NCBI RefSeq assembly: GCF_024599655.1
Contig: NZ_CP102247.1
Coordinates: 4,464,001 to 4,528,000 of the forward strand
Direction of reading: 5' to 3'
From: Enterobacter asburiae
GTDB taxonomy: Bacteria > Pseudomonadota > Gammaproteobacteria > Enterobacterales > Enterobacteriaceae
DNA: 64,000 nucleotides
The position numbers and the translations under genes were made by a program. The notes beneath the pieces are model-generated. The model was not told the DNA's origin, did not search any database, and saw nothing but the letters and a program-made list of their open reading frames with translations. This document shows positions 29,300 through 38,432 of the stretch, piece after piece. How positions within the stretch are numbered: the first letter of the stretch is position 1; each line of letters starts with the position of its first letter.

Positions 29300-30292
29300 A
29301 TGAAGATTAAAGCCACGATAGAACGCATACCTGGCGGTATGATGCTGGTTCCGCTGGTGCTGGGCGCGATCCTGAATACCCTTGCTCCCGATACCGGAGC
29401 TTATTTTGGCGGTTTCACAAAAGGCATGATAACAGGCACGGTTCCCATTCTTGCCGTCTGGTTTTTTTGTATCGGCGCATCTATTAATTTGCGGGCAACG
29501 GGTACTGTAATACGCAAATCCGGCACGCTGGTGATAACCAAAATAGCCGTAGCCTGGGCGGTAGCAATGATATGTGCAATGTTCATTCCGGAGGATGGAA
29601 TTCAGACCGGGTTCTTCGCGGGATTATCGGTCCTGGCGATTGTCTCGGCGATGGATATGACCAACGGCGGATTGTACGCCAGCCTGATGAACCAGTACGG
29701 GACGAAAGAAGAGTCCGGCGCATTTGTGTTGATGTCTCTGGAGTCCGGCCCGCTGATGACGATGCTGATCCTGGGGTCTGCTGGCCTGGCCTCGTTTGAA
29801 CCTCACCACTTTGTCGGCGCGATCCTGCCCTTCCTGATCGGTTTCGCCCTTGGCAATCTCGATCACGATCTGCGTGATTTCTTTAGCAAAGCCACGCCGG
29901 TGCTGATCCCGTTCTTCGGTTTCGCACTGGGGAACACCATCAACCTGAAGGTCATTCTCGATACCGGCCTGCTGGGTATTGTGCTGGGTGTCGCCGTGAT
30001 CGTCATCACCGGTATTCCGCTGATTATTGCCGACCGCGTAATCGGAGGAGGAAACGGCACGGCCGGCGTCGCCGCCTCTTCAGCCGCGGGCGCAGCCGTC
30101 GCAAACCCGGTGATTATTGCCCAAATTAACCCGGCCTTCGAACCGGTGGCCGCTTCAGCGACGGCGCTGGTTGCCGCGAGCGTGATTGTCACCGCGATAC
30201 TGGTCCCCATCATCACGGCGCTGTATGCGAAACGCTACGGGAATATGCCAGAGACCCAGCCTGAGCCTAAACCAATAGAAATGAATCATTAA
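29300..30292 (+). CDS. kdgT: 2-keto-3-deoxygluconate permease KdgT
   Basis: A 330-aa secondary transporter (KDGT family), about ten hydrophobic segments, importing 2-keto-3-deoxygluconate with protons for the Entner-Doudoroff end of hexuronate degradation. Conserved stretches include IERIPGGMMLVPLVLGA at the N-terminus and SALDMTNGG-like SAMDMTNGGLYASL. The start ATG 29300 follows GTGAGG; a TTG two codons upstream is less likely. No kdgK or kdgA is adjacent, so the permease is a stand-alone unit between proP and the insertion sequence. Confidence 0.9.
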   Translation: MKIKATIERIPGGMMLVPLVLGAILNTLAPDTGAYFGGFTKGMITGTVPILAVWFFCIGASINLRATGTVIRKSGTLVITKIAVAWAVAMICAMFIPEDGIQTGFFAGLSVLAIVSAMDMTNGGLYASLMNQYGTKEESGAFVLMSLESGPLMTMLILGSAGLASFEPHHFVGAILPFLIGFALGNLDHDLRDFFSKATPVLIPFFGFALGNTINLKVILDTGLLGIVLGVAVIVITGIPLIIADRVIGGGNGTAGVAASSAAGAAVANPVIIAQINPAFEPVAASATALVAASVIVTAILVPIITALYAKRYGNMPETQPEPKPIEMNH

Positions 30293-30323
30293 CACATCCC
30301 ACCAAACCATACCCTCTTCCCTA

Positions 30324-30328
30324 CGGGG
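30324..30328. repeat. Target-site duplication, left copy
   Basis: CGGGG immediately before the left inverted repeat of the insertion sequence; an identical copy follows the right end at 31614-31618. Confidence 0.75.
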
Positions 30329-31613
30329 TGTACGGTCCGGGGACATAGTGAACACTTGTTCGGGGACATGGTAGACACTTACAACTAAGGCATAAGAACC
30401 CGTTTATGGAGTCGCTTATGCCCTGGGATGCGAGAGATACCATGTCATTACGTACCGAGTTTGTTTTGTTCGCCTCGCAGGACGGGGCGAACATCCGTTC
30501 CCTCTGCCGTCACTACGGCATTTCACCTGCCACCGCCTACAAGTGGCTTCGCCGCTGGGCGGAGAAAGGTGCCGCCGGCCTTCAGGACCGGCCCCGTATA
30601 CCGCACCATTCCCCGAACCGCTCATCTGACGACATCACCGCCCTGCTGCGCATGGCACATGACCGCCATGAACGCTGGGGAGCCCGCAAGATAAAGCGCT
30701 GGCTCGAGGACCGGGGGCACCGCATGCCCGCCTTCAGCACCGTCCATAACCTGATGGCCCGCCATGGCCTGCTGCCGGGCGCTTCACCGGGTATTTCCCC
30801 CACGGGACGGTTCGAACATGATGCGCCGAACCGCCTCTGGCAGATGGATTTTAAGGGCCACTTTCCCTTTGGCGGCGGCCGCTGCCATCCGCTCACCCTG
30901 CTGGACGACCACTCCCGTTTTTCCCTGTGCCTGGCGCACTGTACTGATGAACGCCGCGAGACCGTGCAGCAGCAGCTTGTCAGCGTGTTTGAGCGTTACG
31001 GCCTGCCGGACCGGATGACGATGGATAACGGCTCACCGTGGGGCGACACCACCGGCACCTGGACGGCGCTGGAGCTGTGGCTGATGCGCCACGGTATCCG
31101 GGTGGGGCACTCCCGGCCTTATCATCCGCAGACGCAGGGCAAGCTGGAGCGTTTTCACCGCAGCCTGAAGGCGGAAGTGCTGCAGGGAAAATGGTTCGCA
31201 GACAGCGGTGAGCTGCAGCGCGCCTTCGACCACTGGCGCACGGTGTACAACCTTGAACGCCCGCACGAGGCGCTGGATATGGCGGTACCGGGCTCGCGGT
31301 ATCAGCCGTCAGCGCGGCAGTACAGCGGCAACACAACGCCCCCGGAATACGACGAGGGCGTGATGGTCAGGAAGGTGGATATCAGCGGAAAGCTGAGCGT
31401 GAAAGGGGTAAGTCTGAGCGCAGGCAAGGCGTTCAGGGGAGAACGGGTCGGGCTGAAGGAGATGCGGGAAGACGGCAGCTACGAGGTGTGGTGGTACAGC
31501 ACGAAAGTGGGGGTGATCGACCTGAGGAAAAAGTCGATCACCATGGGTAAAGGATGTTAAAAAGTGTTCACCATGTCCCCGAACACCTGTCTACCATGTC
31601 CCCAGACCGTACA
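30329..31613 (+). mobile_element. IS481-family insertion sequence, intact
   Basis: A 1,285-bp element bounded by long imperfect inverted repeats of about 50 bases. The left end begins TGTACGGTCCGGGGACATAG and the right end, read inward, TGTACGGTCTGGGGACATGG. Each end contains two copies of GGGGACATRGT, suggesting double transposase sites. It carries one transposase gene. Flanking CGGGG duplications indicate transposition. Joining the flanks recreates a CCCTCTTCCC / GGGGAGAGGG palindromic repeat, so the element landed in the loop of that repeat between kdgT and yjcZ. Confidence 0.88.
30418..31560 (+). CDS. IS481-family transposase
   Basis: About 380 aa. The N-terminal HTH (SLCRHYGISPATAYKWLRRW) and second helical domain bind the ends. 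The rve/DDE catalytic core shows DFKGHF (first Asp, near residue 144), DNGSPWGD (second Asp) and KLERFHRSLKAE (Glu, with the H-x3-K signature shifted). The frame is complete, so the transposase should be active. The ATG at 30418 has GGAG seven bases upstream; an ATG at 30406 would add four residues. Confidence 0.93.
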   Translation: MPWDARDTMSLRTEFVLFASQDGANIRSLCRHYGISPATAYKWLRRWAEKGAAGLQDRPRIPHHSPNRSSDDITALLRMAHDRHERWGARKIKRWLEDRGHRMPAFSTVHNLMARHGLLPGASPGISPTGRFEHDAPNRLWQMDFKGHFPFGGGRCHPLTLLDDHSRFSLCLAHCTDERRETVQQQLVSVFERYGLPDRMTMDNGSPWGDTTGTWTALELWLMRHGIRVGHSRPYHPQTQGKLERFHRSLKAEVLQGKWFADSGELQRAFDHWRTVYNLERPHEALDMAVPGSRYQPSARQYSGNTTPPEYDEGVMVRKVDISGKLSVKGVSLSAGKAFRGERVGLKEMREDGSYEVWWYSTKVGVIDLRKKSITMGKGC

Positions 31614-31618
31614 CGGGG
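31614..31618. repeat. Target-site duplication, right copy
   Basis: CGGGG directly after the right inverted repeat; it continues as AGAGGGTTAGGGTG, the right half of the interrupted palindromic repeat. Confidence 0.75.
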
Positions 31619-31638
31619 AGAGGGTTAGGGTGCGGAGT

Positions 31639-32514
31639 TTACCCAAAAATCTCTTCCACCATCGCGTCCACCAGCCGTTTTGCCGAACAGAGCCTTGGCA
31701 TACCCAGCGCGACGGTCTGCCAGTTTTGCGTGACTGACCAGCTCACCGGATGTTGATCCGCCTGACACCAGTCCCCCAGCCACCCCAGCATGTCTTTATG
31801 ATCGATTAAACCCGGAGAGGCAGGCGTTGTCAGCCACTGGTGATAGAAATGGCGGGTCGTGGGGGATGCATTAATGCCCTGCGCCAGATAGTTAGCCGCC
31901 ATGCTGCGCAGGTTATCCTTAAGCATTGCCGCCACATCTTCATTCGCGAGGCGGCATGCATCACCAAATGCCCCCCAGCGAAGCTCTTCCAGCACGATAA
32001 AACAGCGCCCGGCCAGCGACCAGCCATCATAATGCCCGGCCCGCCAGCGGGTAAAAATCTGCTCACTGTGCTCGCCCGCCTGCACCGTGAGCCCTCGCTG
32101 GGTCAGCGCCTTTTCTTTATATGCTGCGCGTTGGGTAAAATGAGAGGCGAGTTCAGCGTACTGCTGCATCAGCCCGGGCGATTGCGGGGCGCGCGGGTTC
32201 GTCTGCTGGCGCAAAGCAATCAGCTTCTCTGCCATCAGCGTCAGCGCCAGATGACCCGGATCCAGCATGCCGGCCAGTTTTTCCGCCAGCCCCAGGCGCA
32301 GCGCTGCATTTTCATTGAGCATACCCGCCATCGCCCAGGGGCGTAGCCGGGTATGCGTCATGATTTCCTGAGTCAAACGCTCGCGAAACTGAAGCTGTTG
32401 TGGTCCCAGGTGAGGATGACGCGCCGCGTCTCCCCCCTGCACCAGATCGACCATAAATTTTGGATTAATACACTCCAGCGTTCGCCCGGGGCCGTCCAGT
32501 AGTGGTGTTGTCAT
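31639..32514 (-). CDS. yjcZ: YjcZ family protein, partner of CrfC
   Basis: A 291-aa soluble protein matching the length and position of E. coli YjcZ, directly downstream of crfC with a 4-base overlap (ATGA-type coupling). It has no signal peptide or membrane segment; it is helix-rich with a conserved tryptophan-containing C-terminal half (WRAGHYDGWSLAGRCFIVLEE, in parts). Biochemical function is not established; the tight coupling implies action with the dynamin-like CrfC. Confidence 0.85.
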   Translation of the reverse strand: MTTPLLDGPGRTLECINPKFMVDLVQGGDAARHPHLGPQQLQFRERLTQEIMTHTRLRPWAMAGMLNENAALRLGLAEKLAGMLDPGHLALTLMAEKLIALRQQTNPRAPQSPGLMQQYAELASHFTQRAAYKEKALTQRGLTVQAGEHSEQIFTRWRAGHYDGWSLAGRCFIVLEELRWGAFGDACRLANEDVAAMLKDNLRSMAANYLAQGINASPTTRHFYHQWLTTPASPGLIDHKDMLGWLGDWCQADQHPVSWSVTQNWQTVALGMPRLCSAKRLVDAMVEEIFG

Positions 32515-34856
32515 GGTTGCTCTGCCGCGAATAGAGTTTGAATATCATCGCGTAACAGTCGGGTATCTTCCTGTATCCACGTCGCAGTAGTGATACTTTG
32601 CTTCAACAGCTGGCAGAGCGCTCGGGTAGAATGCTCATTCTGTTGACGCACTGCGAGGCTATCACGCAAGCTTTCCTGTAACCCGGTCAGGCACAACGAA
32701 AATTCTGCAAAGAACGTTGCCATTCCTGCCGTAACAGAGACATCGACCTGCGCGGACAAAGCTTTACGTATTTGTTCACAAAACTGTTCAATATGTTGCT
32801 TAAATTTGTCATGTAGCTGCGCAATGTCGATAACATAGCGCGTGCGCGTTTCCACATACTCATCCCAGCCCCAACCTGGATTATTGAGCCAGCGAGAGAC
32901 CGTCTCTCGCATGCTGCCCCCACCCGATGGCGGGCCTGCCTGGCTGTCATCCTGCGCAATCGCATCATTAAACAGCGCCCGCGTATTGAAATTAAGCTGG
33001 CTTGCCTGAAACGCCGGAAAACTGATTCTCGCCCGAAAACCCGCATGGCTCAGATGCTCTTTAATACGCGTTTCGATGGGACGCATGGCCTCGTTCAGGG
33101 AGCGCGCCAGCGTAGACTCAAGCTGGTCGAAGCGTAACGCCAGCTCCCGGCAAATCTTCGTCTGCGCATCCAGCATCACCCGCTCGCAGGAGGAGCGGAT
33201 TTTACTCAGCGCAATCTGCGCCTGCCCTTCGTCGTCCAGAACCAGCTGCTTCAGCTCGTCACCGTGAGGGGTCTGCCGATCGATGCCTGCCAAATCACGA
33301 ATATGCTGAGCGCTGAACACCTCGCCAATCGCCTGGTTAAGCGCGGTTTTTTGGGCCCCCATAAAGTCCGCAGTGGCGTTCAGCGCCTCCTCAACTTCAT
33401 GTTTCACCTCATCGCTCACCACGCTCTGGCGCGTCTGCAGAAGCGCCATGTCCTCTTCCAGACGTGCGATATTCACTTCCAGCGCCTCAAAGGCAACCGT
33501 CAGACCCTGATAGCGGAAGTCGAGGTACTCCCGGGCATTTTGTGCGTAATTAAGCAGCTTATGCGAGGCCGAACGCAGCGCGTAAAGCGAGGCATTGGCA
33601 TAGGCTGCGTAAATCAGCTTGCGTATAGGTTGTTCAAAGAGCGAATCTTCCCAGAGCAAATCGGCAGAATGACGAATATGATCGATATCGTCCAGGTCCG
33701 CCGTACGCCAGCGCCGCCCAAGCGCCGCTTCGGCAAAATCCTGCACCCAGGGTTGCTCCTGATGATCCGGCAGCTGTCCGTGGGTAGTCATCTCGTAGCG
33801 AGCGCGGTTCGCCAGATACGCCCACATGGAGGAGACGGGGTAGATCTGGCCAGGCGAAATATTGCCTTTCATTAAGGTGCCGGAGATCATCGCCCGGATC
33901 TGCTCTTCATCGTCGCTATTGCGATCTTTCTGATCGAACTTATTGACCAGCGCATACAGCGGCACTGATTTTCCCGCCGCGGAGATGGCCTGGCGGACTT
34001 CTTCATCAGAGATGGATTTAAGCTGGGTATAATCCATCACGGCCAGCACAGCCGACGCGCGGGACAACTGTTCGTTGAGCATTTTTTGCAGATGCGGCTG
34101 TCCGGCCTCATTCGGCCCGGGCGTATCGAGCAGCGTCAGCTGTCCGAGGTGAGCATCCAGACCCGCAAGATGCACGAACTCCACTTCAATCACCGGAATA
34201 TGTTCGATGGCGGCATATTCAGAGAAGGGAAACTCCACGCCTAGCGCCTGGGAAAGTCTCACCAGGTCGTTAAGGCTTTTCAGACAATGAAATATCGGCT
34301 GCGCGCCCAGGTGATGCTTCTCAAAAGCTTCTCCTTTTTCAATGCGCTCCAGCAGCGTATTCATGTCTTTATCAATTTCCAGATGCTGGGCCAGCTTTCC
34401 GCGATCGTAATCGCATAGCTTTTTCTGAAGCAGTTGAATCAAATCATCAATCGGCGAGGCATGTGAGAAATGCAGCACCGGGTCCTTCTGACCCGGCGTA
34501 TGGCGAATCAGGGTAGGTAGCGCCGTCATCGGACGATTGCGGTTCGGCAACACTTCGGTACCCACAATCGCATTAATGGTGGTCGATTTCCCCGCTTTCA
34601 TGGTGCCAACAATAGCGAGGACCATTTCCAGCCGGGTTATTTTCCGTAATTCATTATTCAGCATCGCCTGCTGCGCTTCGACACCGCGCGCACTAAAATG
34701 CAAAGGTAAAACGTTGTTCTTTTCACCCGTAATGGCTGCCGCTGTGCTCTCCAGCATCGCAGTCGGCATTGATTTCAACGTATCAAGATTTTGCAGGGCG
34801 AGCTGTAACAAACGCTCAGCTTCCTGGCTTAATTCAAAAATGGTCTGTGTGTGCAT
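32511..34856 (-). CDS. crfC: Dynamin-like GTPase CrfC (clamp-binding replication-fork colocalisation protein)
   Basis: A 781-aa dynamin-superfamily GTPase. G1 P-loop GTMKAGKST near residue 82, G3 DTPGPNEAG near residue 240 and G4 NKFDQKD near 307 are all intact. Long helical stretches typical of dynamin stalks follow. The N-terminus MHTQTIFELSQEAERLLQL resembles that of E. coli CrfC, where a QxxLxL-type segment contacts the DNA polymerase beta clamp; QTIFEL is the likely equivalent. It is about 40 residues longer than the E. coli protein. CrfC keeps sister forks together and affects chromosome equipartition. Confidence 0.9.
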   Translation of the reverse strand: MHTQTIFELSQEAERLLQLALQNLDTLKSMPTAMLESTAAAITGEKNNVLPLHFSARGVEAQQAMLNNELRKITRLEMVLAIVGTMKAGKSTTINAIVGTEVLPNRNRPMTALPTLIRHTPGQKDPVLHFSHASPIDDLIQLLQKKLCDYDRGKLAQHLEIDKDMNTLLERIEKGEAFEKHHLGAQPIFHCLKSLNDLVRLSQALGVEFPFSEYAAIEHIPVIEVEFVHLAGLDAHLGQLTLLDTPGPNEAGQPHLQKMLNEQLSRASAVLAVMDYTQLKSISDEEVRQAISAAGKSVPLYALVNKFDQKDRNSDDEEQIRAMISGTLMKGNISPGQIYPVSSMWAYLANRARYEMTTHGQLPDHQEQPWVQDFAEAALGRRWRTADLDDIDHIRHSADLLWEDSLFEQPIRKLIYAAYANASLYALRSASHKLLNYAQNAREYLDFRYQGLTVAFEALEVNIARLEEDMALLQTRQSVVSDEVKHEVEEALNATADFMGAQKTALNQAIGEVFSAQHIRDLAGIDRQTPHGDELKQLVLDDEGQAQIALSKIRSSCERVMLDAQTKICRELALRFDQLESTLARSLNEAMRPIETRIKEHLSHAGFRARISFPAFQASQLNFNTRALFNDAIAQDDSQAGPPSGGGSMRETVSRWLNNPGWGWDEYVETRTRYVIDIAQLHDKFKQHIEQFCEQIRKALSAQVDVSVTAGMATFFAEFSLCLTGLQESLRDSLAVRQQNEHSTRALCQLLKQSITTATWIQEDTRLLRDDIQTLFAAEQP

Positions 34857-35452
34857 GATAAAAGCCTTTCCTTAACGCAAATTTATTACTTTTATTAAGC
34901 CACTGGTATTAATTATGTTGTTCAGGCTTATATGATCACGTGTGGAAAACATGTTCGCCGAAATATAACTGATTGATGATAATCAGAAATAATTCGCTAT
35001 CCTTGCATGGCGTGTATAGCTCCCCTCCTGGCCTGACGGCCAAAGGAAAAAAGCGTAGCCCAATTTTAAGAAACTTCAGGATATATCATCATTATTTACC
35101 CACCTAAAAAGAGAGGTAATACGCCCCTGCCAAAAGATATGGATGGCAGCGAAGTCAGGAGATAAATAACAATGTGTCGCTTCACCTTATCCGAAATGGC
35201 GGAGCGTAGCAATTTGCCGCAATAAAATATTCGATATATTTAGCACCCATTCTTTCCACCGTGTTAATGACCTAAGCATCGCTTAACTGACTGACAGGAA
35301 GTGTCACTCCCGATACGCTTTTTGCATTTTTTTAATTCACAATATCACCGACAACCGTGTGGATTTGCGCTATACTTGCCGCCTTTTTCGGCACGCTGCC
35401 GTCATTTAGCTGGCACTTTCCAGCGCGTTTACACTTTTTTGAGGATACCGAT
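34857..35452. other. 596-bp AT-rich spacer between crfC and yjdM
   Basis: Divergent promoter region. It holds a small TGGCC-TGAC-GGCCA hairpin (about 35027-35045) and a possible 17-codon reading frame (35172-35225, MCRFTLSEMAERSNLPQ) behind AGGAG, too short to claim. TATACT at about 35372 may be a -10 for yjdM. No larger gene is visible on either strand. Confidence 0.5.
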
Positions 35453-35788
35453 ATGTCACTCCCACATTGCCCAAAATGCAATTCTGAATACACCTATGAA
35501 GATAATGGCATGTTCATCTGCCCGGAATGCGCTCACGAATGGAATGATGCCGAACCATCACATGATGCTGATGCACTTGTCGTAAAAGATGCGAACGGCA
35601 ATCTGCTGGCGGACGGCGACAGCGTAACCGTGGTTAAAGATCTGAAAGTGAAAGGCAGTTCTTCCATGCTGAAGATTGGCACCAAAGTGAAGAATATCCG
35701 TCTGGTTGAAGGCGATCATAATATCGACTGCAAAATTGACGGCTTCGGTCCGATGAAGCTGAAATCCGAGTTCGTGAAAAAGAACTGA
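35453..35788 (+). CDS. yjdM: Zinc-ribbon protein YjdM (PhnA family)
   Basis: A 111-aa protein. The N-terminal zinc ribbon CPKC...CPEC (residues 6-9 and 25-28) is followed by an SH3-like domain (KDLKVKGSSSMLKIGTKVKN). Despite the old name phnA, it is not phosphonoacetate hydrolase, and it is not needed for phosphonate use in E. coli. The start at 35453 is chosen by near-identity of MSLPHCPKCNSEYTYEDNGM with E. coli; an upstream frame from 35357 is rejected. Confidence 0.93.
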   Translation: MSLPHCPKCNSEYTYEDNGMFICPECAHEWNDAEPSHDADALVVKDANGNLLADGDSVTVVKDLKVKGSSSMLKIGTKVKNIRLVEGDHNIDCKIDGFGPMKLKSEFVKKN

Positions 35789-35796
35789 TTTACCCG

Positions 35797-35824
35797 CCCG
35801 GTGGCGCTTCGCTTACCGGGTTTT
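35797..35824 (+). terminator. REP-like terminator after yjdM
   Basis: CCCGGTGGCGC ... GCTTACCGGG followed by TTTT; a REP-type palindrome that probably terminates yjdM, 10 bases past its stop. Confidence 0.65.
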
Positions 35825-35868
35825 CGGGAACTACACTTAATGGGCTTTTCTTACGTGAGGTAAAGATT

Positions 35869-36312
35869 ATGCCGTTAAGTCCCTACATCTCTTTCGCCGG
35901 CAACTGTGCAGAAGCCACTTCTTTCTACCAGCAAGCCGTCGGCGCAGAACTCCTCTATAAAATCACCTTCGGCGAAATGCCAAAAAGCGATAACAGCGAT
36001 GAAGGCTGTCCGTCCGGTATGCAATTTCCGGATTCGGCTATCGCTCACTCCAACGTTCGCATTGCGGGCAGCGATATCATGATGAGCGACGGGATGCCGC
36101 CGGGCAGCAACGCGCAGTACGCGGGTTTCACGCTGGTACTCGATACCCAGGACGTCAATGAAGGCAAGCGCTGGTTCGACAACCTCGCCGCGGGCGGGAA
36201 TATCGAAATGGCCTGGCAGGAAACCTTCTGGGCGCACGGTTTCGGTAAAGTCACCGATAAATACGGCGTGCCGTGGATGATTAACGTCGTTAAGCAACAC
36301 CAAACGTCGTAG
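35869..36312 (+). CDS. yjdN: Glyoxalase-fold protein YjdN (PhnB)
   Basis: A 147-aa protein of the vicinal-oxygen-chelate (glyoxalase/bleomycin-resistance) superfamily; the pattern PYISFAGNCAEATSFYQQAVGAELLYKI is the PhnB-type N-terminal beta-alpha-beta unit. The C-terminal FWAHGFGKVTDKYGVPWMIN is conserved. Biochemical role unknown; not required for C-P lyase. It lies before phnC with a REP element and probable Pho box between. Confidence 0.93.
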   Translation: MPLSPYISFAGNCAEATSFYQQAVGAELLYKITFGEMPKSDNSDEGCPSGMQFPDSAIAHSNVRIAGSDIMMSDGMPPGSNAQYAGFTLVLDTQDVNEGKRWFDNLAAGGNIEMAWQETFWAHGFGKVTDKYGVPWMINVVKQHQTS

Positions 36313-36373
36313 GCAGGATAAGCGCAGCGCAGCCGGCAACAGCGCCCGGTGGCGCTGCGCTGACCGGGCCTAC
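36310..36373. repeat. REP pair between yjdN and phnC
   Basis: Two REP-like units in inverted order: TAGGCAGGATAAGCGCAGCG followed by GCCCGGTGGCGCTGCGCTGA with CCGGGCCTAC. It begins at the yjdN stop codon. Confidence 0.75.
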
Positions 36374-36423
36374 GGTGATTGTCATCAAACTCCGCTCAAC
36401 TCTTCAAACTCCCGCAACCCAGA

Positions 36424-36442
36424 CTTAACCCAAATGTCACAT
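36424..36442 (+). promoter_or_regulatory. Candidate Pho box upstream of phnC
   Basis: CTTAACCCAAATGTCACAT resembles a degenerate PhoB site (second half-site TGTCAC is good, the first weak), 44 bases before phnC. The E. coli phn operon is PhoB-activated from the same position; the assignment rests mainly on that. Confidence 0.5.
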
Positions 36443-36485
36443 TGATGCGCCAGCATGAGGCCACATTTATCGTGAGGCCCAGCAC

Positions 36486-37274
36486 ATGCAAATCGTCATC
36501 CGCGTCGAGAAACTGAGCAAGACCTTCAATCACAATAAGGCTCTGCATGCCGTTGATCTGACCGTCCAGCAGGGCGAAATGGTGGCGCTGCTGGGGCCGT
36601 CCGGTTCAGGTAAATCCACCCTTCTGCGTCATTTAAGCGGCCTTATCACCTGCGATAAAACGCTGGAAAGCCACGTTGAGCTGCTGGGCAATAGCGTGCA
36701 GCGCGCGGGGCGTCTCGCCAGCGATATCCGCAAGAGCCGCGCCCAGACGGGCTACATCTTCCAGCAGTTCAACCTGGTGAACCGCCTGACGGTGCTGGAG
36801 AACGTGCTGATTGGTGCGCTCGGCAGCACCCCGTTCTGGCGCACCTGTCTGCGCTGGTTCTCCCCTTCGCAGAAGCAGGAAGCCTTACAGGCGCTGACCC
36901 GCGTCGGCATGGCGCACTTCGCCCACCAGCGCGTCTCCACCCTCTCCGGTGGACAACAGCAGCGCGTTGCCATTGCCCGTGCCCTGATGCAAAAAGCGCA
37001 AATCATTCTCGCTGACGAACCCATTGCCTCGCTGGACCCGGAGTCCGCCCGCATCGTGATGGAGACCCTGCACGACATTAACCAGAACGACGGCATCACC
37101 GTGGTGGTCACGCTGCATCAGGTGGATTACGCCCTGCGCTATTGCGAGCGCATTGTCGCCCTGCGTCAGGGACATGTGTTCTTTGATGGCGCGAGCCATC
37201 AGTTTGATAACGAACGTTTTGACCATCTCTACCGCAGCATTAACCGCGTCGAAGAGAACGCGCAGGCTGCTTAA
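36486..37274 (+). CDS. phnC: Phosphonate ABC transporter ATPase PhnC
   Basis: A 262-aa ABC ATPase. Walker A GPSGSGKST near residues 38-46, signature LSGGQQQR near 157, Walker B ILADEP near 177, H-loop in TLHQVD. With PhnD and PhnE it imports phosphonates. First gene of the phnC-P operon. Same length as in E. coli. Confidence 0.96.
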   Translation: MQIVIRVEKLSKTFNHNKALHAVDLTVQQGEMVALLGPSGSGKSTLLRHLSGLITCDKTLESHVELLGNSVQRAGRLASDIRKSRAQTGYIFQQFNLVNRLTVLENVLIGALGSTPFWRTCLRWFSPSQKQEALQALTRVGMAHFAHQRVSTLSGGQQQRVAIARALMQKAQIILADEPIASLDPESARIVMETLHDINQNDGITVVVTLHQVDYALRYCERIVALRQGHVFFDGASHQFDNERFDHLYRSINRVEENAQAA

Positions 37275-37298
37275 TTAAACCCGATCCGAGGAAAGTAC

Positions 37299-38315
37299 AT
37301 GAGCTACAAAGCCGTTGCCGCGCTGGCCTTTACCAGCATGTTCAGCCTCAGCACCCTGTTTAGCCCAGCGTATGCGGAAGAGCAGGAAAAAGCGCTGAAC
37401 TTCGGCATTATTTCGACGGAATCACAGCAGAACCTGAAGCCTCAGTGGGAACCGTTCCTGAAAGATATGGAAACCAAACTGGGGATCAAAGTTAACGCCT
37501 TCTTCGCCCCGGACTACGCGGGCATCATCCAGGGAATGCGCTTCAACAAAGTGGACATCGCCTGGTACGGCAACCTCTCCGCCATGGAGGCGGTGGACCG
37601 CGCGAACGGCCAGGTCTTTGCCCAGACCGTCGCGGCAGATGGCTCCCCGGGCTACTGGAGCGTGCTGATCGTGAACAAAGACAGCCCGATCAACAATCTC
37701 AACGACCTGCTCGCCAAACGCAAAGAGTTAACCTTCGGCAACGGCGATCCGAACTCCACCTCCGGTTACCTTGTCCCCGGCTACTACGTCTTCGCCAAAA
37801 ACAACGCCTCCGCCAGCGACTTCAAACGCACGGTGAACGCCAGCCACGAAACTAACGCCCTGGCCGTGGCCAACAAGCAGGTGGACGTTGCCACCAACAA
37901 CACCGAAAACCTCGACAAGCTGAAAACTTCCGCGCCGGACAAGCTGAAAGAGATCAAGGTCATCTGGAAATCGCCGCTGATCCCGGGCGACCCGATCGTG
38001 TGGCGTAAAAACCTGTCTGAAAGCACCAAGGACAAGGTGTACGACTTCTTTATGACCTATGGCAAAACGCCGGAAGAGAAAGCGGTCCTGGCGCGTCTGG
38101 GCTGGGCACCGTTCCGCCCGTCAAGCGACCTGCAGCTGGTCCCGATTCGCCAGCTGGCGCTGTTTAAAGAGATGCAGGGCGTGAAGGACAACAAAGGGCT
38201 GAAGGACGAGGAGAAGACCAGCAAAGTGACCACCATTCAGGCCCAGCTGGAAGACCTCGACCGCCTGACCGCCGCGTTGAGCGCCATGACCAGCGTGAAT
38301 AAAGCGGTGCAGTAG
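37299..38315 (+). CDS. phnD: Phosphonate-binding periplasmic protein PhnD
   Basis: A 338-aa type II periplasmic binding protein with a cleaved signal peptide (cleavage near AYA-EE, residue 26). It contains the family region FNKVDIAWYGNLSAMEA and the ligand loop NGDPNSTSGYLVPGYYVF, whose Ser/Thr residues hold the phosphonate oxygen atoms. It binds 2-aminoethylphosphonate tightly in E. coli. A pair of palindromic repeats separates it from phnE. Confidence 0.96.
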   Translation: MSYKAVAALAFTSMFSLSTLFSPAYAEEQEKALNFGIISTESQQNLKPQWEPFLKDMETKLGIKVNAFFAPDYAGIIQGMRFNKVDIAWYGNLSAMEAVDRANGQVFAQTVAADGSPGYWSVLIVNKDSPINNLNDLLAKRKELTFGNGDPNSTSGYLVPGYYVFAKNNASASDFKRTVNASHETNALAVANKQVDVATNNTENLDKLKTSAPDKLKEIKVIWKSPLIPGDPIVWRKNLSESTKDKVYDFFMTYGKTPEEKAVLARLGWAPFRPSSDLQLVPIRQLALFKEMQGVKDNKGLKDEEKTSKVTTIQAQLEDLDRLTAALSAMTSVNKAVQ

Positions 38316-38323
38316 TGCCTTTC

Positions 38324-38411
38324 TCCCTCTCCCCGTGGGAGAGGGCCGGGGTGAGGGCATCAGCGCGCACATTTCCCCCTCACCCTAACCCTCTCCCTCA
38401 AGGGAGAGGGG
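38324..38411. repeat. Paired palindromic repeats between phnD and phnE
   Basis: Two units of the CCCTCTCCCC / GGGGAGAGGG type in opposite orientation: TCCCTCTCCCCGTGGGAGAG at 38324 and CCCTCACCCTAACCCTCTCC at about 38377, joined by a 20-base spacer. The long hairpin could form in mRNA and set the high PhnD to low PhnE ratio usual for ABC operons. Confidence 0.85.
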
Positions 38412-38432
38412 ACTAAACCCAAAGGAGCCAAC

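Noticed and set aside
35172..35225. A 17-codon frame with an upstream AGGAG in the crfC-yjdM spacer
   Set aside because: Too short and without recognisable features; mentioned only under the spacer.
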